Shown here: positions 15,677-23,730 of the stretch, piece by piece
Layout: every line of letters begins with the position of its first letter
Numbering within the stretch: the stretch's first letter is position 1
NCBI GenBank assembly: GCA_048594975.1
Contig: JBMDXQ010000104.1
Location: forward strand, 101,780 to 165,779
Reading direction: 5' to 3'
Length of the DNA stretch: 64,000 nucleotides
DNA from: JBMDXB01 sp048594975
Lineage (GTDB): Bacteria > Acidobacteriota > Vicinamibacteria > Vicinamibacterales > 2-12-FULL-66-21
Notes under the pieces: model-generated
Told to the model about the DNA's origin: nothing
The model's input: only the letters and a program-made list of their open reading frames with translations
Database searches by the model: none
Made by a program: the position numbers and the translations under genes

Positions 15677-15686
15677 TGGTGATCAG

Positions 15687-15870
15687 TCGATGGTCGACGG
15701 TCGACAGTCAGAGTCAGAGTCAGAATCAGAGTCAGAATCGGAGTCTGAGTCAGAATCGGAATCGGAGTCAGAATCGGAGTCAGAGTCTGAGCCTGAGTTC
15801 AGGTCGACTGCCGACATGGAGTCTGCAGCGTGACTCTGACTCTGACTGTCGACTGTCGACTGTCGACTCA
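15687..15870. repeat. Large inverted GACTCT/AGAGTC element between tolQ and tolR
   Basis: The left arm is a run of about 15 AGTCAG/AATCGG-type hexamers and the right arm has GACTCT units. A perfect 23-bp inverted pair (15700-15722 with 15831-15853) is extended by GTCGAC-rich ends, with about 108 bp in the loop. It starts 10 bp after the tolQ stop and ends 2 bp before the tolR ATG, leaving tolR without a Shine-Dalgarno sequence. The same unit and GTCGACTGTCGAC flank occur before xerD. Confidence 0.88.
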
Positions 15871-15872
15871 CT

Positions 15873-16334
15873 ATGCCGAAGATCCATCCGGTAGACGCCA
15901 GCGGCGGCGGTCGTCGGGGGCGGGGCAAGCGCGTCGCGTCGGCGCTGTCCGAGATCAACGTCGTGCCGCTCGTCGACGTCATGCTCGTGCTGCTCATCAT
16001 CTTCATGGTGACGGCGCCGATGATGCAGCAAGGGCTGCAGGTCAACCTGCCGCAGGCGCGCCGCGCCAGTCCGGTCAACGCGCAGCCGATCTACGTGACC
16101 ATTCCCGCGGACTTCTCGCGGAGCCGGCGCGTGCAGCTCGGCAACGAGTTCGTCTCGATCGAGTTCCTCGGCGAGCGCGTGAAGCAGGCGACGCTCGCGC
16201 GCGACGACAAGTCAATCTTCATCCGGCCCGACGCGAACGCCACGATGCAGGACTTCACGACCGTGGTGGAGACGCTGACGCAGGCAGGGATCACGAAGGT
16301 CGGCTTCATGACCAAGCCGATCGAAAGGCGGTAG
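15873..16334 (+). CDS. tolR: TolR/ExbD-type biopolymer transport protein
   Basis: Inner-membrane partner of TolQ; its single transmembrane helix holds the proton-binding aspartate. The 153 residues show the family core SEINVVPLVDVMLVLLIIFMV (about 27-47), with the conserved Asp in PLVDVML, then a periplasmic domain that ends in a helix. ATG at 15873 lies right beside the repeat element. The stop is directly followed by the next ATG, so tolR and tolA/tonB are translationally coupled. Confidence 0.93.
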   Translation: MPKIHPVDASGGGRRGRGKRVASALSEINVVPLVDVMLVLLIIFMVTAPMMQQGLQVNLPQARRASPVNAQPIYVTIPADFSRSRRVQLGNEFVSIEFLGERVKQATLARDDKSIFIRPDANATMQDFTTVVETLTQAGITKVGFMTKPIERR

Positions 16335-17126
16335 ATGCGCGAGGTGGTGAGCGAGATCCTGGTCGAGCGCGCGCGTGCGGCCGACGGTCTCGCGCGGATG
16401 CTGGCGTACTCGATCGGGGCGCATGCGCTGCTGATCGCGCTCGTATACTTCGTGCCGGGCCACTGGCTGGCGTCGAAGCTCGAGAGCAACGTGCCGATCA
16501 TGACGATCGAGCTGGGCGGTACACCCGGGCCGCAGACCGGCGGGATGACGTCGATCTCGACGCGCGCCGTGCAGGAGGTGGCGCCACCGGACGCGAAGCC
16601 GGCGCCGCAGACGCCGCCGGCGGCGCAGGCGCCGGAGATGGTGCTCCCGTCGCCAACCGCGAAGCCGGCGACGAAAACGCCTCCCAAGCCGGTCGAGAAA
16701 CCGGCGGAAAAATCGACGTCGCGGAAGGCGGCGACCGGCCCGGTGGTCCGGTCGGGGGCGGCGACCTACGAAACCGGCGGCGCGGCCACGCCCTTCGGCG
16801 GCCTCACGACGGGTGGCGGCGGTGCCGGCGGCGCGCGGGTGGACGTCCAGAACTTCTGCTGCCCGGCCTACCTGGTGACCATGGTGCAGACGATCCGCTC
16901 GAACTGGAACCAGAATCAGGGCTCCGCCGGCAGGGTTGAGGTGAAGTTCACGATCTATCGCGACGGCACGATCGGGAACGTCGAAGTCGAGACATCGAGC
17001 GGTCTGTTCAACCTGGACCAGGAAGCGCGGCGGGCGCTCGTCAAGACGCGGAAGCTGCTGCCGTTGCCGCCAGAGTTCCCCGACAACACGCTCACCGTCC
17101 ACGTCGTCTTTGACTATCAGCGGTAG
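16335..17126 (+). CDS. TolA/TonB-type energy transducer
   Basis: A 263-residue protein with one N-terminal membrane helix (about 24-42), a Pro/Ala/Lys-rich periplasmic spacer (about 70-145) and a TonB C-terminal domain (about 175-263: GRVEVKFTIYRDGTIGNVEVE, then ALVKTRKLLPLPPEFP). An odd CC pair (NFCCPAYLV) sits at the head of that domain. By position it takes the place of tolA, although the C-terminal fold reads as TonB. It would transmit TolQR force to TolB and Pal or to outer-membrane receptors. Confidence 0.85.
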   Translation: MREVVSEILVERARAADGLARMLAYSIGAHALLIALVYFVPGHWLASKLESNVPIMTIELGGTPGPQTGGMTSISTRAVQEVAPPDAKPAPQTPPAAQAPEMVLPSPTAKPATKTPPKPVEKPAEKSTSRKAATGPVVRSGAATYETGGAATPFGGLTTGGGGAGGARVDVQNFCCPAYLVTMVQTIRSNWNQNQGSAGRVEVKFTIYRDGTIGNVEVETSSGLFNLDQEARRALVKTRKLLPLPPEFPDNTLTVHVVFDYQR

Positions 17127-18580
17127 TGAAGCCGATGAAACCAGTGTCCATATCTCTCGTGACCGCGGTGACCTCGTTCGTCGCCGCCCTGGCTGCGCAG
17201 CAGCCGCCCGCCCAGCAGCCACCGGCGCCGCCGGCCTCGCAGAGCGAGGTGCGGGTCGTGATCAGTGGCGCGGGCGAAGGGCTGCCGCCGAAGCTCGCCG
17301 TCCCCGACTTCATCGCGCTCACGAACGACGCCGACACCGCGGCGGCGGCGCGGACGATCGGCCAAGTGCTGTGGGAAGACTTGAACTTCGAGCGCGAGTT
17401 CTACCTGATCGGGCGCGACACGTACAAGACCATCCCGCCGCCGCAGTCGATCGATCGCGTGGCGCTCGATCGGTGGCGCGAGCTTGGCGCCGACGGGGTG
17501 GTAGTCGGCAGCGTCCAGAAATCGGCCAGCGGCGTCGTGGTCCAGATGAAGCTGCTGCAGACCAGCAGCGGGCAGGCGGCGATGTCGCGGGAGTACACCG
17601 GCTCGTCGCTCGCCAACGCGCGGCTGTTTGCGCACACCATCGCCGACGAGATCCACATGAACCAGCGCAACCTGCGCGGCGTGGCCAGGACGAAGCTGGC
17701 CTTCACCTCCGACCGGGACGGTCAGCGGATGAAGGGCCCGGTCGGCGCGCGCGACATTTCGAACATCTACATCTCGGATTACGACGGCTTCAACCAGCGG
17801 CGGATCACGGTGACCAAGTCGCTGGACATCACCCCGGCATGGTCGCCCGACGGGCGTGCGCTGGCCTACACCAGCTACCGCCGCGGCTTCGCCGACATCT
17901 TCATCTCGTTCCTGTTCGAGGGGCGGCTGGAAAACCCGGCGGGCGGGTCGGACAAGGTCAACAACTACCTGCCGGCGTGGTCGCCGGACGGATTGAGGCT
18001 GGCGTTCATGTCGTCGCGCGATGGCAACCCGGAGATCTACGTGATGAACCGCGACGGCAGCGGGCTGCGGCGGCTGACCCACCACCCGAACGCCGACGTC
18101 ACGCCGACCTGGTCGCCGACCGGCAACCAGCTGGCGTTCACTTCCGATCGCTCCGGGCAGCCGCAGATCTACATCATCAACGTGGACGGTACCGGGATGC
18201 AGCGCATCTCCGGGGACGTGTCGTACGCGGACCGGCCCACCTGGTCGCCGCCTCCCCTCAACGAGATCGCGTACACCGGCCGCTCGTCGGCGGCGGGATA
18301 CGACATCTACATCTACGATTTCTCCCGCGGCTCCTCGGTGCGGATCACCGACGGCGTGGGCAGCAACGAGAGCCCGGCGTTTTCGCCGACCGGCCGGCAT
18401 CTCGCGTTCATGTCCTCGCGCGCCGGCCGGTACCAGATTTTCACGATTGCGCGCGACGGCCGCGACGTCCGGCAGATCACGCGCGCCGGCGAGAACCGCT
18501 ATCCGAACTGGTCGCAGCCGCCGGAGGCGCCGCGACAGCAGCGCGCCCAGGCGGCCGATGGCCCGGCGCGCAGTAAGTAG
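17126..18580 (+). CDS. tolB: Tol-Pal system protein TolB
   Basis: Periplasmic protein that links TolA, Pal and outer-membrane proteins. It has a signal peptide (MKPVSISLVTAVTSFVAALA), an N-terminal alpha/beta domain (about 35-190) and a six-bladed beta-propeller with repeated WSPDGxxLAFxSxRDGxxxIY units (about 190-465). The GTG at 17126 overlaps the previous stop by one base; ATG at 17135 is equally plausible and begins a clean signal peptide. The length of about 480 is slightly longer than usual because of a Gln/Pro-rich linker after the signal. Confidence 0.94.
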   Translation: MKPMKPVSISLVTAVTSFVAALAAQQPPAQQPPAPPASQSEVRVVISGAGEGLPPKLAVPDFIALTNDADTAAAARTIGQVLWEDLNFEREFYLIGRDTYKTIPPPQSIDRVALDRWRELGADGVVVGSVQKSASGVVVQMKLLQTSSGQAAMSREYTGSSLANARLFAHTIADEIHMNQRNLRGVARTKLAFTSDRDGQRMKGPVGARDISNIYISDYDGFNQRRITVTKSLDITPAWSPDGRALAYTSYRRGFADIFISFLFEGRLENPAGGSDKVNNYLPAWSPDGLRLAFMSSRDGNPEIYVMNRDGSGLRRLTHHPNADVTPTWSPTGNQLAFTSDRSGQPQIYIINVDGTGMQRISGDVSYADRPTWSPPPLNEIAYTGRSSAAGYDIYIYDFSRGSSVRITDGVGSNESPAFSPTGRHLAFMSSRAGRYQIFTIARDGRDVRQITRAGENRYPNWSQPPEAPRQQRAQAADGPARSK

Positions 18581-18593
18581 AAGAGACACGCAG

Positions 18594-19166
18594 ATGCACA
18601 CTCGAAGACTGACAGTCGCCATTGCCGTCGTGGCGGTGCTCGGGGCGCTTGGCGCGTGCGCCAAGAAGACGCCGCCGATCGCCCGGCCGGTGCCTCCCCC
18701 GCCCGCCGCCGACACCGGCGCCACGGCCACGCCGCCCACGCCGGTCGAAGAGCCGCAGCCGGTGCCGCCGGAGCCGACGCTCGCCGCCGACGACCTGGCG
18801 AGCAAGGACATCGACGACATCAACCGGAACTCGCCGTTCCAGCCGGTGTTCTTCGCCTACGACCAGTTCGACATCGACGGCGCGGGCCAGCAGGCGCTCC
18901 ACGCCAACGCGGAAATCCTGCGCAAATACCCGAGCTGGATCATCACCCTCGAGGGGCACGCGGACGAGCGCGGCACCGCCGAGTACAATCTGGCGTTGGG
19001 GGAGCGGCGCGCGCTGGCCGCACGGAACTTCCTCGTCTCGCTCGGGATCCCGGCCGATCGGCTGCGGACCGTCAGCTACGGGAAGGAGTTCCCGTTCGAC
19101 GCCGGCCACAACGAGGCGGCCTGGGCAAAGAACCGCCGCGCGCACTTCGTGGTGACGAGCAAGTAA
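18594..19166 (+). CDS. pal: Peptidoglycan-associated lipoprotein Pal
   Basis: Outer-membrane lipoprotein that binds peptidoglycan and TolB. The 190-residue precursor has a lipobox (LGAC, Cys about residue 20), a Pro-rich linker (to about 65) and an OmpA-like domain with the ITLEGHADERGTAEYNLALGERRA segment that contacts diaminopimelate. ATG at 18594 follows GAGA about 8 bp upstream. It is separated from tolB by 13 bp in the same operon. Confidence 0.95.
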   Translation: MHTRRLTVAIAVVAVLGALGACAKKTPPIARPVPPPPAADTGATATPPTPVEEPQPVPPEPTLAADDLASKDIDDINRNSPFQPVFFAYDQFDIDGAGQQALHANAEILRKYPSWIITLEGHADERGTAEYNLALGERRALAARNFLVSLGIPADRLRTVSYGKEFPFDAGHNEAAWAKNRRAHFVVTSK

Positions 19167-19284
19167 GGCGGACACCATCGCACCGGCGGCCTGCGCGCCG
19201 GTTGGCGGGCCGGCGGTGCGGCTCCACGGTACGGTGGTCGCGCGGCGGTGGAGTCCCCCGCGCGCTGTTGAAGAAGAGGTTCAG

Positions 19285-20142
19285 ATGCTTCGAGTCGCAT
19301 GTGCGGCCGCAGTGGCGGCGTCGCTCGTGGGCGCATCGGCGCCCGCGTTTGCGGCGGCGGACAAGACGCACCAGCAGATCATGGCGGAGATCCGCATGCT
19401 GCAGGAGCAGCAGCAGCAGATCCAGAGCTTGCTCGGCAACCTCGCCGAGTCGCTGGCCGAATCGCTCAAGGCGCTGAACGCCAGGATGGACGAGCAGTCG
19501 ACCGCCACCCGCAAGACGTTCGCCGACCAGCGGCTGCTCATCGAGAGTGTCTCGGAAACCACCCGCATCCTGCGCGAGAAGGCGGACGATACCAACGTGC
19601 GCCTGTCCGCGATGACCCAGGAGCTCGAGACCATCCGGCAGACCATGGGCTCGCAGGCGCAGGCCGCCGCCGTCCCTGGCCAGGAGCCGGGGACCACTGC
19701 GCCGCCGCCAGCCGGCCCGCCCGCCGGGGGGCTCGGCGCCGTCCCGCCCGGCGTCTCGGCGCAGCGCATGTACGACGAGGCGTTCAGCGACTACACGCGC
19801 GGCGACTACGACCTGGCAATCGAGGGCTTCCAGACCTACATCCGGATGTTCCCCCGCACCGATCGGACCGACGACGCGCAGCTGAAGATTGGCGATTCGC
19901 TGTACGCGGCCAAGCGCTACCCGGACGCGGTGGCGGCGTTCCAGAAGGTGATCAGCGACTACCCGCAGGCCGACACCGTTCCCGCTGCCTACTACAAGCT
20001 CGGGCTGACCTACGAGGCGCTGAAGCAGCCGGATCAGGCAAGGAAGGCATTCGAAACGGTGGTCAAGAGCCACCAAGGTTCGAACGAGGCAATCCTGGCC
20101 AGGCAGCGGCTCGACGTGTTGACCCGCGGAAAGCAGGACTGA
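19285..20142 (+). CDS. cpoB: Tol-associated coordinator CpoB (YbgF)
   Basis: Periplasmic protein that coordinates outer-membrane constriction with septal peptidoglycan synthesis. It has a signal peptide (to about AAFA-AADK), a Gln/Glu-rich coiled coil (about 25-125, including LQEQQQQIQSLLGNLAESL), a Pro/Gly linker, and tetratricopeptide repeats (about 170-285, YDEAFSDYTRGDYDLAIEGF onward). ATG at 19285 was chosen because it begins the signal peptide and follows GAAGAAGAGG. It is the last gene of the tol operon, 118 bp after pal. That gap is GC-rich with a weak hairpin at 19182-19202. Confidence 0.92.
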   Translation: MLRVACAAAVAASLVGASAPAFAAADKTHQQIMAEIRMLQEQQQQIQSLLGNLAESLAESLKALNARMDEQSTATRKTFADQRLLIESVSETTRILREKADDTNVRLSAMTQELETIRQTMGSQAQAAAVPGQEPGTTAPPPAGPPAGGLGAVPPGVSAQRMYDEAFSDYTRGDYDLAIEGFQTYIRMFPRTDRTDDAQLKIGDSLYAAKRYPDAVAAFQKVISDYPQADTVPAAYYKLGLTYEALKQPDQARKAFETVVKSHQGSNEAILARQRLDVLTRGKQD

Positions 20143-20160
20143 CCGCGGCCCGCTGGCGTT

Positions 20161-20189
20161 GGTGCGCCGTCGCCACGGGACGGCGCACC
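20161..20189. terminator. Bidirectional hairpin between cpoB and ssb
   Basis: A perfect 11-bp stem (20161-20171 with 20179-20189) and a 7-nt loop sit between the convergent ends of cpoB and ssb. There is no T-tract on either side, so it is terminator-like by structure and position only. Confidence 0.6.
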
Positions 20190-20211
20190 GCGCGCGACCC
20201 TACCCTGTCAG

Positions 20212-20646
20212 CTAGAACGGAATATCGTCGTCGGTCAGCTCGGTTGCGGGCTCGCCCGCGGACTCGTCGGTCGTCGCGGCTGGCGCGGCGGCGCGCGCGG
20301 CCGGCCGCCCTCCCCCGCCGCCCCCGAGGAGCACGACGCGATCGCAGCGTACCTTCGTGCTCTTGCGCTTCACGCCGTCCTTGTCCGTGTATTCATCGGT
20401 CTGCAGGCGCCCCTCGACGTACACCTGCTTGCCCTTGACGAGGTATTCCGAGAGCGACTCGGCCTGCTTGCCCCAGAGGTCGATGTTGTGCCACTCGGTG
20501 CGTTCCTGGCGCTGCCCGCCCTTGTCGTTCCACACCTCCGTCGTGGCGATGCTGAACTTGGCGACCGGGGAGCCACCGGGCGTGTAGCGGAGCTCCGCGT
20601 CACGACCGAGGTTGCCGACGAGTATCACCTTGTTGACGCTGCCCAT
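20212..20646 (-). CDS. ssb: Single-stranded DNA-binding protein
   Basis: Tetrameric ssDNA-binding protein needed for replication and repair. The 144 residues comprise an OB fold (1-108: VNKVILVGNLGRDAELRYTP, then TEWHNIDLWGKQAE), a Gly/Ala-rich linker and the acidic tip DDDIPF that recruits partner proteins. ATG at 20646 lies about 48 nt downstream of a good promoter. A short GA-rich tract (minus strand, 20664-20692) precedes the start. Confidence 0.96.
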   Translation of the reverse strand: MGSVNKVILVGNLGRDAELRYTPGGSPVAKFSIATTEVWNDKGGQRQERTEWHNIDLWGKQAESLSEYLVKGKQVYVEGRLQTDEYTDKDGVKRKSTKVRCDRVVLLGGGGGGRPAARAAAPAATTDESAGEPATELTDDDIPF

Positions 20647-20700
20647 CCGCGCTGATCCTTTCCATCCCTGTCTTCTTCGTCTTCTTTCAAGAGCGGCGCC

Positions 20701-20729
20701 ATTGTGTGCTGCTGCAGGTTTCCGGTCAA
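20701..20729 (-). promoter_or_regulatory. Sigma-70-type promoter for ssb
   Basis: On the minus strand TTGACC (20724-20729) and CACAAT (20701-20706) are 17 bp apart, in the 190-bp gap between the cupin gene and ssb. Confidence 0.5.
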
Positions 20730-20836
20730 CTGCGTTTCTCTGCGGGTGCGACGACGAAGTTCCTGCGTACCGTCACCAGAGCCGGCATTGCAGCGCCTGC
20801 ACCGTGCAAAGCACTGTGTACCGCCGCGCGCCCTCC

Positions 20837-21178
20837 CTACGTCGCGCGCCCGTAGCGATCCTCGAGCCGGACGACGTCGTGAAGCTCCGGCGTCGACACC
20901 TCGAAGATGTCGCAGTCTTCGATCGCGGTCATGCGGTGGATCGTGCCGGGCGTGATGTGCACCGCCTCGCCCGGCTTCATCTCGCGCTTCACCAGCGCGT
21001 CGCCTTCCTTGATCTCGAACAGCATGCGCCCCGACCAGAGGAAGATCGTCTCGTCCTTGTGGTTGTGGTACTGGAGGCTGAGGGCGTGCCCGGCCTCGAC
21101 GTGGATCAGCTTTCCGACGTAGCGATCGGTCTTCGCCCAGTGCAGCTCGTATCCCCACGGCTTGTCGACTCGCGTCAT
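20837..21178 (-). CDS. Cupin protein, mannose-6-phosphate isomerase type II-like
   Basis: A 113-residue single cupin domain that starts with the PWGYELHWAKTDRYVGK motif typical of the C-terminal part of type II phosphomannose isomerase / mannose-1-phosphate guanylyltransferase. Metal ligands are seen in LQYHNHKDETIFLW and TPGTIHRM. Stand-alone proteins of this kind may isomerise a sugar phosphate, but activity cannot be assigned from sequence. It is 55 bp downstream of ptsI on the same strand, which would fit a sugar-phosphate link. Confidence 0.75.
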   Translation of the reverse strand: MTRVDKPWGYELHWAKTDRYVGKLIHVEAGHALSLQYHNHKDETIFLWSGRMLFEIKEGDALVKREMKPGEAVHITPGTIHRMTAIEDCDIFEVSTPELHDVVRLEDRYGRAT

Positions 21179-21233
21179 GTGTGTGGCTTTCTGTTGGTGA
21201 ATGCGTCCCTGCGCGCCGAGCCCCGCCCCGCGA

Positions 21234-22961
21234 TTACTCCGCCTTCAACGCCTCCCCGGTCAGCGCCTCTTCCACCTCCGCCACCGTTTTCGCGCGCAGC
21301 GCGCGCCTGGCGGCGGCCGTGGCGTCGGCGGAGCGCAGGCGGCGCAGGGCGCGCCTGGCGAGCGGGATCGCGGTCGGCGCCATGCTGAACTCCGTCAGGC
21401 CGAGGCCGACGAGCAGCATGAGCAGCACCGGATCGGCAGCGATCTCCCCGCAGACGGCGACCGGGATGCCGCGGCGCCGCCCGGCGCGCGCGACGAGGCG
21501 CAGCGTCCGGATGATCGCGGGGTGGAACGGCTCGTAGAGCCGCGACACCCGGTCGTCGGTCCGGTCTACCGCCAGGCTGTACTGGATCAGGTCGTTGGTG
21601 CCGATGCTGAAGAAGTCGGCGTGCTCGGCGAGCAGGTCGGCGGTCAGCGCCGCCGACGGCACTTCGATCATCACGCCAATCGGCACGTCGCGCACCGGGC
21701 ACCCGCGCGTGCGCAGCGCGTCGGCGGCGCGCCCCACCGCGGCCCGCGCCGCCCTCAGCTCCTCGACGCCCGAGACGAACGGGAACATGATCCGCAGCTG
21801 GCCGTGCACCGATGCGCGCAGCAGCGCGCGCAGCTGCGCGTCGAAAATCTCCTCCAGCGTCAGGCTGAGACGGACGCCGCGAAGTCCGAGCGGCGCGCGC
21901 GCGCCGTCGACCGCCGCCTGTTCGATGCGCAGCTGCGGCTCGCTGACGTCGAACGTGCGGATGGTGACCCGGCCTGGCGCCATGTCCTCGACCAGCTGGC
22001 GGTAGGCCCGGTACTGCGCCTCCTCGCCGAGCGCCGCCTGCCCCGCCTCGGCGAGCAGGAACTCGGATCGAAACAGCCCCACCCCCTCCGCACCGTGCTC
22101 GCGCACCTGCGCGACGTCGCCGGGCGCCTGGATGTTCGCCTCGATGCGGACGCTCACACCGTCGGCCGTCACCGCCGGACCGCGGCGGAACTCCTCCAGC
22201 GCCTGCTCCCACGCCGCCTGCTGCGCCTGGCGCGCGAGCACGCTGCGCAGCGTCTCGGCGTCGGGCGCGACGTGGACCTCGCCGGAGCTGCCGTCGACGG
22301 CCACGGTCGCGCCCGGTGAGATGATCGAGCTGGCCGACGGCAGCGCGGCGACGGCGGGAATCCGCATCGACCGCGCCAGGATGGCGCTGTGGTGTGTCCA
22401 GCTGCCGGTATCGGTGACGATCGCCGCCAGCTGCCGCCAGTCGAGCTGCGCGATGGTCGACGGGGTGATCTCGTCACCGACCAGCACCAGCGGGTCTTCG
22501 AGCCCCTTGAGCCGCTCCAGCGGATCCTCGGTGGCGCGCAGGTTCATGCACAGCCGCCCGACCACGTCGGCGACGTCTCCCTTGCGCTCGCGCAGATAGG
22601 CGTCATCGGCCTGGTCGAAGAGCGCGGAGATCTGCTCGAGGACGCGCTGCAGCGCCGACTCGGCGTTCAGCCGCTCGACGCGGATGATCTCGCGCGCGCG
22701 GTCCACGAGCATGGTGTCGTCGAGCATCAGCAGCTGGGCGTCGAACAGGTAGGCGTGCTCGCCGCCGGTGCCGCCCACGATGCGGCTCTTGATGTGCTCG
22801 ATCTGCTCACGCGCGCGCGCGCGCGCCTCGTCCAGCCGCTGCAGCTCGCGCGGCACGAGCGCTTCCGGGACGAGGTAGCGGACATCGCGCGACCCGCGCT
22901 TGAGCACGAGCGCCTTGCCGACGCCGATGCCCGGGGAGACTCCCAGTCCGTTCAGGCGCAC
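21234..22961 (-). CDS. ptsI: Phosphoenolpyruvate-protein phosphotransferase (PTS enzyme I), variant
   Basis: Autophosphorylates from PEP and passes phosphate to HPr. The 575-residue protein has the N-terminal NGLGVSPGIGVGKA start, the phospho-His loop GSWTHHSAILARS near residue 190, and the TIM-barrel PEP site (GLFRSEFLL, GVMIEVPSAAL, DFFSIGTNDLIQYSLAVDR, VCGEIAADP). The usual RTxDxGGDK motif reads RTFDVSEPQL, so the GGDK loop is lost although the arginine remains. GTG at 22961 was chosen because it begins the conserved N-terminus; it overlaps the HPr gene by 10 bp. Confidence 0.88.
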   Translation of the reverse strand: MRLNGLGVSPGIGVGKALVLKRGSRDVRYLVPEALVPRELQRLDEARARAREQIEHIKSRIVGGTGGEHAYLFDAQLLMLDDTMLVDRAREIIRVERLNAESALQRVLEQISALFDQADDAYLRERKGDVADVVGRLCMNLRATEDPLERLKGLEDPLVLVGDEITPSTIAQLDWRQLAAIVTDTGSWTHHSAILARSMRIPAVAALPSASSIISPGATVAVDGSSGEVHVAPDAETLRSVLARQAQQAAWEQALEEFRRGPAVTADGVSVRIEANIQAPGDVAQVREHGAEGVGLFRSEFLLAEAGQAALGEEAQYRAYRQLVEDMAPGRVTIRTFDVSEPQLRIEQAAVDGARAPLGLRGVRLSLTLEEIFDAQLRALLRASVHGQLRIMFPFVSGVEELRAARAAVGRAADALRTRGCPVRDVPIGVMIEVPSAALTADLLAEHADFFSIGTNDLIQYSLAVDRTDDRVSRLYEPFHPAIIRTLRLVARAGRRRGIPVAVCGEIAADPVLLMLLVGLGLTEFSMAPTAIPLARRALRRLRSADATAAARRALRAKTVAEVEEALTGEALKAE

Positions 22962-23227
22962 GGTCCCTCGTCGAATCCGCGCCCGACCAGCGCGCACAAG
23001 GCGGCTATCGCTTCCGCCTCGTCCACGCCGTCGGCGCTGATGGTGATGACGCTGCCCTGCGCCGCCGACAGCAGCAGCAGCCCCATGACGCTCTTGCCGT
23101 CCATCTCGCGTCTGCCGCGCGCCACCCGCACCCGGCAGCGGAACGCGCTCGCCGCGTGGACGAACCGCGCCGCCGCCCGCGCGTGCAGGCCGAGGGGATT
23201 GACGATCGTCGCCTGGCAGGAGATCAT
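22952..23227 (-). CDS. ptsH: Phosphocarrier protein HPr
   Basis: A 91-residue phosphocarrier. The active histidine is in NPLGLHARAAARFV (about residue 16), and the regulatory serine phosphorylated by HPr kinase is in DGKSVMGLLLLSAAQGS (about residue 47). Both sites are intact, which matches the nearby hprK. It overlaps EIIA by 4 bp (ATGA) and ptsI by 10 bp, so the three genes are translationally coupled. Confidence 0.95.
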   Translation of the reverse strand: MISCQATIVNPLGLHARAAARFVHAASAFRCRVRVARGRREMDGKSVMGLLLLSAAQGSVITISADGVDEAEAIAALCALVGRGFDEGPCA

Positions 23228-23655
23228 GCCTTCTCGCCGCGCAGCAGGTCGGACGCCACCCAGATCGCGTTCCGGCCGTGCTCGCGCATCTCCCTCGCCA
23301 GCGTCAGCAGGTCGGTTTCCTTCGGCGGGCGCGCCAGCTTGATCAGCATCGGCAGATTCACGCCGGTGATCACCTCCACGTGCTCGCTGACATAGGTCAC
23401 GCCCAGGTTCGCCGGCGTGCCACCGAACATGTCGGTCAGCACCAGCACTCCGGCGGGATCCTCCTCGGTACCGCCCGCCGAGCCACGCACGCGCTCGATC
23501 GCCCGCCCGATCTCCTCCCGCGCGTGGTCGACGTCGTCGTGCCAGCCAATCGACACGGCGGCAAACTGCGGCAGATCCCCCACGATCATCTCCGCAGAAT
23601 TCACCAGCTCAGTCGCGAGCTGCCCGTGTGTGACGACGACGACGCCGAGCTTCAT
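23224..23655 (-). CDS. PTS EIIA component, mannose (fructose/sorbose) family
   Basis: A 143-residue EIIA-Man domain. The phosphoacceptor is the histidine in VVVTHGQLATELV (residue 10), and the LTDMFGGTPANLG loop is conserved. No EIIB, EIIC or EIID gene accompanies it in the window. An EIIA-Man beside HPr, HprK, RapZ and RpoN usually points to a regulatory phosphorelay and not to sugar uptake; that role is inferred. A pyrimidine-rich repeat tract separates it from rapZ. Confidence 0.9.
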   Translation of the reverse strand: MKLGVVVVTHGQLATELVNSAEMIVGDLPQFAAVSIGWHDDVDHAREEIGRAIERVRGSAGGTEEDPAGVLVLTDMFGGTPANLGVTYVSEHVEVITGVNLPMLIKLARPPKETDLLTLAREMREHGRNAIWVASDLLRGEKA

Positions 23656-23679
23656 GACCGACCCACCTGCCTGCGCCTT

Positions 23680-23722
23680 CCCCTTTGCTCCTTACCCCTT
23701 GCCCCTCTCTTTACCCTTCAGG
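23680..23722. repeat. Degenerate CCCCTT tract between rapZ and EIIA
   Basis: About six imperfect copies of TTCCCCTT/TTACCCCTT/TGCCCCTC run through the 75-bp gap. On the coding (minus) strand this is an AAGGGG-rich tract ending about 25 bp before the EIIA start, so it may also act as an extended purine-rich leader. Confidence 0.55.
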
Positions 23723-23730
23723 GTACGGCT

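Noticed and set aside
15627..15894. Ser-Glu repeat and Asp-Ser repeat reading frames in the tolQ-tolR gap
   Set aside because: They arise from hexamer DNA units on either strand and have no start signal; the DNA structure explains them better than a protein.
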